A stretch of 64,000 nt of DNA from contig OU696573.1 of assembly GCA_916048095.2 (NCBI GenBank), positions 3,661,535 to 3,725,534 of the forward strand. Direction: 5' to 3'. How positions within the stretch are numbered: position 1 is the stretch's first letter; each line of letters starts with the position of its first letter. The notes beneath the pieces were generated by a model. It did no database searches. It was not told the origin of the DNA and saw nothing but the letters and a program-made list of their open reading frames with translations. Positions 58,000 through 64,000 of the stretch are shown here, piece by piece. This DNA is from Sacculina carcini (taxonomy: Eukaryota > Arthropoda > Thecostraca > Sacculinidae). The position numbers were made by a program, and so were the translations under genes.

Positions 58000-59600
58000 C
58001 AAATATCCGTAGTTATGGACATATTTTGTATAACTTGTATATTTTAATCTTACATATTATTCACACATGTAATGTAAATATACTGTACAGCAACGTGCGT
58101 TTTGAGAACATACACAGTGGCTCGAGAGTCAACTGTGCCGTTTTGTACATATTTCGAATCATGAACAAACATAACATGACACAGACACACATACACAGTA
58201 AGATAAAGCATGCTGTAAAAATAACTAGAGTCAAAATAAAGAACAATCGTGTTAGGATAGTGGTAGAATGTATTGAGGTTAAGGAATATTGATACAATGT
58301 AAAAAATAGTACACAACTTAAAACGATACTTTATTGCATGGTATATATTATGCACTGTTTGAACAAATTGCAAATAATTGTCTAAAAAACTACATGAAAT
58401 ATTTTGGGAAAATCAACCAACCAATCAATCAAGTGTATTAATCCACAAAAACACATTGTTTATCATGGTGTGAATACTTGTATCATAATACATAAACATA
58501 TACACATTCATACACGCAATCAATCAAATTGGTGGATTTATGAATATATTTTTTAACTTGAAAAAGTACGCACATAAATTATTCCTCAGCCCAATGTACA
58601 TTTAGTTCAATGTACATTAGTTGATAATACAATGTACATATGTACAATGTACACGATTGTAAGATAATTAGCAAGTACATATGCCGATATAGCTGATAAT
58701 ACGAACATCTCATCTAAATAGTACATTCCTACGATCACCCAATCGTTGAAGATCATTATTTTCAATCAATCTTACCTTCATTCAGCACTTAGTTATTTGA
58801 GATCAAGACAGTAGAGAAAAAATTGCATATTCAGGAATGCGACTCAGATATAACGATAATTCAACGTCTTTAGCGACTCTTATTGCGCCCCTATATGCCA
58901 CGCCACTGGTCTAAGGAGGGAATTCTGGGAGCTGTACATAGTGTTGTGCGATCATAGCTAAATAAAATCCGCCAATCAAATGTTCTGTTTGCATTGCTGA
59001 TTGTCGCCAACCTAATAGACATTTGGTGTTTGCCCGCGCTTTCAATCTAACACCGATTTGCTTCGATTTTAGCATACTAAACCAAAATAACAGAGTAACT
59101 CGCTGTTATTTTGAATTTATATTTGAAAATATAAAGTTGGCAACCTTGTTTTTGAGGTAAATTATTTGGAAAATTTAAGTTGTGATGGTATAACAGGTTG
59201 AATTCTTTTAATTGTGCACATTTTTGTGTGTGTGATAATTTGTATGTTGTGAGTTTGCACGTGCAGTTTCGATAAAACGCTTACAAAACATTTGCTTCTA
59301 AAACAACAACGCATTATTTACATGCTTGTGTTTGTAATTGATTTTCTTTTTTAACGAATAAACGAGCTCAGCTGATATTCAGCCGATTTTTAGGCTAAAA
59401 AATATGTTTTTTTTGTTGTGATTGAATACAATTTAATAGCAAGTCAACACCGTAGCATATATTGAACATCTTATTAGCTGGGCCATATTTCCAAGGTGCC
59501 TTGACTTAACAATCGTCCGACTTTCATTATTACATCAAACACATTGTTTGTCCATGAACAATCCGATGACTTCCATTGTAATTCACTTTTTGTCGTCCTA
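58000..59600. other. AT-rich intron 6 sequence
   Basis: No coding signal. GTACATTT/AATGTACAT motifs recur near 58595-58660. CGCCACTG at about 58900-58908 resembles a solo hAT end. Confidence 0.4.
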
Positions 59601-59667
59601 ATCCGCTGTTAAATTTGGCGTGTTCGCGTGTGTTTGTACGTGTTTGTGTGTTGGTGTGCGGGTGCAG

Positions 59668-59796
59668 GTTCGGCAGACGGTTGCCAGCACTCAGATCTGC
59701 TGCAGCTGCGTCAGCGGTTGTCGCCAGCAGCCGCTACAGCTGAGGCGACTCTCCGAGGGCCAGTACTTGGTGGCCGGCCGCGTTGTCTTCATTAGG
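59668..59796 (+). CDS. pigs: GAS2-like gene, exon 7 (first half of GAR domain)
   Basis: Acceptor GGTGCAG ends at 59667 in a T/G-rich tract; 43 codons, phase 0 at both ends. It encodes VRQTVASTQICCSCVSGC, then LRRLSEGQYLVAGRVVFIR. This matches the first half of GAR: clustered cysteines, then SEG.Y.VG...IFIR. The donor GTTCGA at 59797 is weak, and the frame stays open past it into a LINE remnant up to 60156. Retention of this intron would therefore swap the second half of GAR for TE-derived residues. Phase matching to the exon at 61043 supports splicing at 59796. Confidence 0.82.
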
Positions 59797-59848
59797 GTTC
59801 GACCCACTCACTCACACACTCACACACACTCACACACTCACATCACAG

Positions 59849-60240
59849 TCGGTTTATTCCAACTTCGCTCAGCACATACACGCCTCAACCAGCACCTGGT
59901 TAGACTGGCACTCTCAACAACATCTTCGTGTCCACATTGCGATGGCGTCGATGAAACGGTCCATCACGCTCTCTTTGACTGCTGGAAATACGGGTATCAA
60001 AGAGGACGACTTCTTCAACAACTACAGCATCGCTCTATCGAAACGGTGGACACAGTAATACTACTCGGAGAGGCGACACAGACGCAAGAAGCTCATTTCA
60101 TCATGCGACAAATGTTCATCTATTTGAGATCCACAGGCCCCGACAAACGTCTATAAAGAACATGCATCATTGAAGAAAATTTCGTGGGCCGATCGAATTC
60201 CGTAGAAAATTTGTTTGTCCTAAGTGGAAACCAATCAACC
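59849..60240 (+). pseudogene. LINE ORF2 3'-end remnant in intron 7
   Basis: The frame reads LFQLRSAHTRLNQHLVRLAL, then CPHCDGVDETVHHALFDC, the Cys/His tail found at the end of many non-LTR ORF2 proteins, and stops at 60156. It differs from the tail of the LINE at 44646. A (CACT)n run precedes it and a CA tract (60247-60290) follows. Typical 5'-truncated insertion. It is in frame with the upstream GAR exon. Confidence 0.72.
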
Positions 60241-60244
60241 TACG

Positions 60245-60246
<2 letters not shown>

Positions 60247-60291
<45 letters not shown>

Positions 60292-60632
60292 CGGCATTGA
60301 CAACAGTCAATGTTGTGTTATGTGTTTGGTTTGCTGTTATGTGTTTTGTTTTGTGTTTTTGTTTGATGGACAAACAAAAACACAAACACACAAAGAACAC
60401 ACACACACGCAAATACACACACATACACACATATACACATAGACACACACGCACATATATACACACACATACACACACAAATACACACACACACACATAC
60501 ATACACACACAATACACACATATACACATATACACACACATACACACACAAATACACACACATACACATAGACATACACATATACACATACATACACACA
60601 CCCACGCATACACACATACACACGAGCACATG
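60247..60632 (+). repeat. CA microsatellite tracts in intron 7
   Basis: Pure (AC)n at 60247-60290 and a long imperfect CA/TA-rich tract at 60400-60632. Confidence 0.9.
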
Positions 60633-60844
60633 CAATGATACTTAGTGCTATCAGTTATAGTTTAGTTCCAATATTGCATCCAATTATATGGCTTGAATGG
60701 ACAAGTTATCCAGATGTAATTTCCTCTCGTTGTTGTCTTTCATACCTTAGCCAGAAATCCCTATGGTATCTCGTTCCCATAACCAAGTGGTTCACTAAAA
60801 GAGGCCAAACAATATATTTCTGTATGATTTTCTGATATGAGAAT

Positions 60845-60940
60845 CATTGCAAAGATGTTACATAATGACGCATGCGCATGACTGATCGCCCTCAAAATTT
60901 ATTCGATCCCTCGCAAAATTCCAATCTGGATTCGCCACTG
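60845..60940 (-). mobile_element. Family F hAT fragment in intron 7
   Basis: Reverse complement starts CAGTGGCGAATCCAGATTGG and contains GGGCGATCAGTCATG, as in the copy at 773-1000; the other end is missing. Confidence 0.68.
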
Positions 60941-60972
60941 TACGCAATGAAGACACATTTTCGCCATCATAT

Positions 60973-60975
<3 letters not shown>

Positions 60976-61019
<44 letters not shown>
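60976..61019 (+). repeat. (TG)22 tract beside the last 3' splice site
   Basis: 44 uninterrupted bases of TG ending 23 nt before the exon at 61043. It replaces the usual pyrimidine tract region. Confidence 0.9.
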
Positions 61020-61025
<6 letters not shown>

Positions 61026-61042
61026 TATGTTTGTTTGGTCAG

Positions 61043-61270
61043 CTGTTGAAGGGACGTCACGTGATGGTGCGTGTGGGAGGCGGATGGGACACGTTGGAGC
61101 ACTTTCTCACCAGACACGACGCGTGCCGACCGAGTCGAACTCTGCCCGAGTCACTGGTGCCGCCAGTAGATGGCGCTAGTGGCGGCATGATGCTCCGCCT
61201 GCCTGCAACACCACGGCACAGAGAAGTCATGTCTGCCCTAGTGGACCAGCCCACTCACGCGACGCGTTAA
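61043..61270 (+). CDS. pigs: GAS2-like gene, last coding exon (second half of GAR, C-terminus, stop)
   Basis: Starts after GGTCAG (AG at 61041-61042) in phase 0. It encodes [20 protein letters not shown], then [10 protein letters not shown], the hallmark of the GAR microtubule-binding domain (family: [12 protein letters not shown]...L..HDPC, with Ala here in place of Pro). About 45 further residues follow and the frame ends with TAA at 61268-61270. The acceptor is unusual: a (TG)22 tract at 60976-61019 lies 23 nt upstream and the usual pyrimidine tract is T/G-rich. The protein ends soon after GAR, without the long tail of some GAS2L proteins. Confidence 0.88.
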   Translation: MLKGRHVMVRVGGGWDTLEHFLTRHDACRPSRTLPESLVPPVDGASGGMMLRLPATPRHREVMSALVDQPTHATR

Positions 61271-61365
61271 CTCAGTAACATTGGGAGTCGTCATCGGACG
61301 GATTGTTCTCGAATACATCTACCGCCGAGTCATCGTTAACTGTCGCGTTTGTCGAACGTCTGGAT

Positions 61366-61624
61366 CAGTGGTTCGTGAGATTGTTTCCCTGATTCTACCG
61401 TCTTCTTAACGACCCAATTCTTCAATTTCCACAGCAGCGCTGAGAAATCGAATGAATTCAGATGTTTTACCAAGTTAAATGTCGGGCAGACACTAGAAAC
61501 CAAATTGAACGAATTTGGATCCATAACACTACATATTTGTCCTTTTGTCCGACCTTTCATTTCCCACTGGGCAGCCCCTCCATTCGCCACCATTGGGTAA
61601 CTCCCCACAGGCTGCGGACCACTG
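61366..61624 (+). mobile_element. hAT-type MITE, family B copy in the probable 3' UTR
   Basis: CAGTGGTTCGTGAGATTG start, GGCTGCGGACCACTG end, flanks GTCTGGAT / AACTGGAT (6 of 8). Interior TCCACAGCAGCGCTGA shared with 9071. Confidence 0.78.
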
Positions 61625-61671
61625 AACTGGATGAAAGTGAGACTGAATATGTCGTCTCTGCAGGAGTCTTT

Positions 61672-61752
61672 CGATCTTTGTTTGATCTTTGTTTGATCTT
61701 TGTTTGATCTTTGTTCGATCTTTGTTCGATCTTTGTTTGATCTTTGTTTGAT
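61672..61752 (+). repeat. 11-bp minisatellite
   Basis: About seven tandem copies of TTTGATCTTTG, one or two with C for T. Confidence 0.9.
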
Positions 61753-62076
61753 CGTCTTGTGGTGCTTCTGGCTGATAGATCATGCCTCATAAGCTTGGAT
61801 CATATGAGATCACATGTCTATTACACAAATGAATGGGAACTAGGTCGGCATCGTTTGACTGGATTATTTGACCTTGAATGCAAGCCGATTATAATTCAAG
61901 CTGACGCTGAATCCAAGCTCATCTTCAGTCGAGCGTGCACCTGGGAATATCCAGCGATCTGGTATTGAGCCTGGAAATTTGCTCGCACTGGTTCCAAGCA
62001 CAATTATTGCTTAATTAATAATTGGTCCGTTTTCATTTTGTTTCATTGTTATTTGATCTTCATCATGAAGAACACA

Positions 62077-62079
<3 letters not shown>

Positions 62080-62142
<63 letters not shown>
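62080..62142. repeat. (AT)n microsatellite
   Basis: About 31 uninterrupted AT units. Confidence 0.92.
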
Positions 62143-62146
<4 letters not shown>

Positions 62147-62435
62147 ATGCGTGTATGTGTGCACTGATATATGCTTGCTAATGTGTCACGTGTAGGTATA
62201 GATGAAAGTTGAAAACAATGGATAGGAAAAAGTATATGTGCCAAATTATTGTTTGTTGATTGCAGCCTGCCTATTGCAGGCGTTTCACCTAACCTTTACC
62301 TTGCCTTGTATTTATTGTCGATATGCACGTACGCTTGGTGTCAACACACACACACACACACACACACGTGTGTGTGCTTGTATGTATTTACTGTGCATAG
62401 CAGTTGTGCGCACCTGAACACAAATATACACTGTC

Positions 62436-62441
62436 AATAAA
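62436..62441 (+). promoter_or_regulatory. Candidate polyadenylation signal AATAAA for the GAS2-like gene
   Basis: First AATAAA I find downstream of the TAA stop at 61270, about 1.17 kb away. The implied 3' UTR would include a hAT MITE, an 11-bp minisatellite and an (AT)n tract. Position only; no transcript evidence. Confidence 0.25.
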
Positions 62442-62504
62442 CGAACACAAGCTGTTTTGTGATCGATGACCGCATTGCCTTCGTCAATTTGTCTATGCCA
62501 GAAC

Positions 62505-62648
62505 TTATGCGCGGTCTTATATCCCCCCCGGAGGCAATATTTGGGGTGCTCATTTTATATAAGACACCATTATAGTAGAGTTCCGACTTTGGGAAAATGC
62601 AGTCACCAGCAGCCCCTAGGTGTCCTAGGGGACTTACTACTTTTATGC
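62505..62648 (+). mobile_element. Relative of the short hAT MITE at 23033
   Basis: Shares CACCATTATA.TAGA and CAGCAGCCCCT.GGT.TCC in order; terminal repeats are eroded. Confidence 0.5.
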
Positions 62649-62906
62649 CAGTAGATCTTAACCTTTTCAGTGTTCGCACCTTTTAAAGTCACACGCTTTT
62701 CTCACGCTCCCTGTATTTTTGATAGCTATATAAAAGAATAAGAATAGAAAATGACGTTATATCAAAACCTTTTATTAAATATTCATTCATACATCTTAAA
62801 ATTTCCAGGAAACATTATGAAGGAAAGTTAAAACATATTTTTTTATTTATCACAGGTATCCTCGCATCCCTCAGCAACCGCATTCACACCCCTGTTAATA
62901 AACCCG
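62649..62906 (+). mobile_element. hAT-type MITE, family D copy
   Basis: CAGTAGATCTTAACCTTTTC start; interior GATAGCTATATAAAA and TATTCATTCATACA shared with 52872-53179. Right end eroded. Confidence 0.65.
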
Positions 62907-63084
62907 GCTTTATTAATTAATTGATAATAAATTTAAATATCATGTGTGTGAAAGAAAATTTATGGAAAATTATTCATTTGAAACTTTGTTAAAAATGAAA
63001 ACGTTTCTGTGAGGCTCGCTAAAATAATATCAGTCCAAAGCTCGTTATCAGCGTGAAAAGTTCGCGACGCCAAGTACACGCGAC

Positions 63085-63200
63085 CTGAAGTCACGTGACC
63101 TGTGACGTCATCACGTTACTGGAGAGTGACGATTGCTGCGTCTGTCTCAGTGTTGTAATTCATGTTCGTGGTTTTTTGAGTGAGCGCTGGTGCATTCATT
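63085..63200 (+). promoter_or_regulatory. Candidate promoter with E-box and CRE
   Basis: CACGTG (63092-63097) and a full CRE, TGACGTCA (63103-63110), lie 5 bp apart in a CpG-containing stretch (GTTCGCGACGCCAAGTACAC), followed by TCAGTGTTG near 63149, an initiator-like motif. No gene is recognised downstream before the window ends. Inference from motifs only. Confidence 0.3.
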
Positions 63201-63821
63201 GTTCATGAGCTGTATATGCTATTCAACTTCAACTTCATCATCAACTTCGACTTCCACATCAACTTCCACTGATACATGAACGGAGGACCTTACGAAAAGC
63301 TCACGTTGCTGTAGAGAAACCATCTTTACAAACTGAGGTGGGCGGCTTACTTTTCTGTATCGTCAATGTGTTTTGGACTGTTTGCTGATTAACTGTTAAG
63401 CTAACTCTACAGTGAAATCAGTCGGACCTCTTACACAAATTCAAATTCCAACATGTGAGGCAATTGAGCGCCTGAACTGTCGAGCTATCCCCTCCCCATC
63501 GGTCGGGGTTGTGGGGGAGGCGGTTGCTACGGCCAACGCCACCTAGATACTAGATACTAGATACACCTAGTAGTCTAGGTGGCATTGCTACGGCTCTGGT
63601 CCACGTGCTCGGAAAGGTGACGGAGCGGACTGATAAGGGCACTGTTGTGCGGCGTAAAAACTCAGCTTCGATATATTTCTGGCCGCTTATAACACTAGTT
63701 CTCCATATACTCTCTACATTTTCTACATATAATATGTGGACAGAGTATGTGGAAGCATGGAAAAGCAATTGTTCCTAGTCATAGTCAATCTGAAATACTA
63801 GCAAATATGCTGGCTTAGTAT

Positions 63822-63975
63822 CAGTGGCGGCGCAGATATTTATACGCTCAGGGTATTGAGGGGGGCTAAGGCAAAAGGCGCGGGAGCTTGGCGAAACATG
63901 AGGAACTACACTCGAAATGTTCATGGCCACAAATTTTGGGGGCAGATTTTTTCAGGCCTCTCTTGGCACCGCAAT
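63822..63975 (+). mobile_element. hAT-type MITE, family A, degraded copy
   Basis: CAGTGGCGGCGCAGATATTT start; interior ACTACACTCGAAATGTTCAT; the right end TCTTGGCACCGCAATTA is a mutated family end. Confidence 0.7.
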
Positions 63976-64000
63976 TATGACGTGACAACAAATCAAAATA

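Larger units (their letters stand above)
33130..61270 (+). other. pigs: GAS2-family (GAS2-like / pickled-eggs-like) gene locus, eight coding exons
   Basis: Spliced gene assembled from the sequence. The coding exons are 33130-33429, 42227-42348, 43894-44038, 51242-51707, 55614-55806, 56089-56328, 59668-59796 and 61043-61270. Splice phases agree at every junction (1, 0, 1, 2, 0, 0, 0), and the joined frame gives about 607 residues with no internal stop. Order of parts: N-terminal segment with the KEDVADWL motif (about residues 1-100), CH domain (about 84-230), Ser/Thr/Pro-rich linker (about 230-485), and GAR domain (about 485-570) with [15 protein letters not shown]. Family knowledge: GAS2 proteins bind actin through CH and microtubules through GAR, crosslinking the two networks in the cytoplasm. 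The long linker resembles GAS2L/pickled-eggs proteins more than short GAS2, so the symbol is a family-level guess. Introns hold many TEs. Upstream non-coding or N-terminal exons may be missed. Confidence 0.85.

Overview
The window is animal nuclear DNA: spliced coding exons with GT/AG borders, long introns, very dense CA/GT microsatellites, and many transposable elements (TEs). No bacterial, plastid or viral gene layout is present. An invertebrate fits best. An arthropod is a weak guess, from TTAGG-type repeat cores and the TE mix; the species is not identified.

The one host gene I can support is a GAS2-family cytoskeletal linker gene (GAS2 / GAS2L / Drosophila pickled-eggs type) on the + strand, from about 33,130 to 61,270. 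Eight coding exons join in phase with no stop and give about 607 visible residues: a calponin-homology (CH) domain, a long Ser/Thr/Pro-rich linker, and a GAR (Gas2-related) domain. The true N-terminus may lie in an upstream exon. Introns are about 0.3 to 8.8 kb and hold most of the TEs.

Layout. 1-1.9 kb: SINE, hAT-type MITE and a broken mariner. 1,865-6,360: a complete Ty3/Gypsy-type LTR retrotransposon on the - strand, with LTRs differing by only three substitutions but a broken pol. 6.4-33 kb: mostly non-coding, with AT-rich minisatellite, hAT MITEs (one nested inside another), CA/GT tracts, a pogo/Tigger remnant and one orphan exon-like ORF (16,301-16,450). 33.1-61.3 kb: the GAS2-like gene. 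Its introns carry a foldback element with about 220-bp arms (39,759-41,288), a dead Tc1/mariner-like element (42,547-43,474), a full-length I-superfamily-like LINE (44,646-50,312) nested inside a hAT MITE that is itself nested in another MITE, a 170-bp tandem duplication (56,896-57,235), and a LINE 3' remnant directly after the first GAR exon. 61.3-64 kb: probable 3' UTR, more MITEs, and a CRE/E-box cluster near 63.1 kb that may be a promoter.

No intact tRNA, rRNA, CRISPR array or prokaryotic-type system was seen. The most informative structures are the three-layer insertion stack at 44.07-50.41 kb, the (TG)22 tract next to the last 3' splice site of the GAS2-like gene, and the open frame running from its first GAR exon into a LINE tail.
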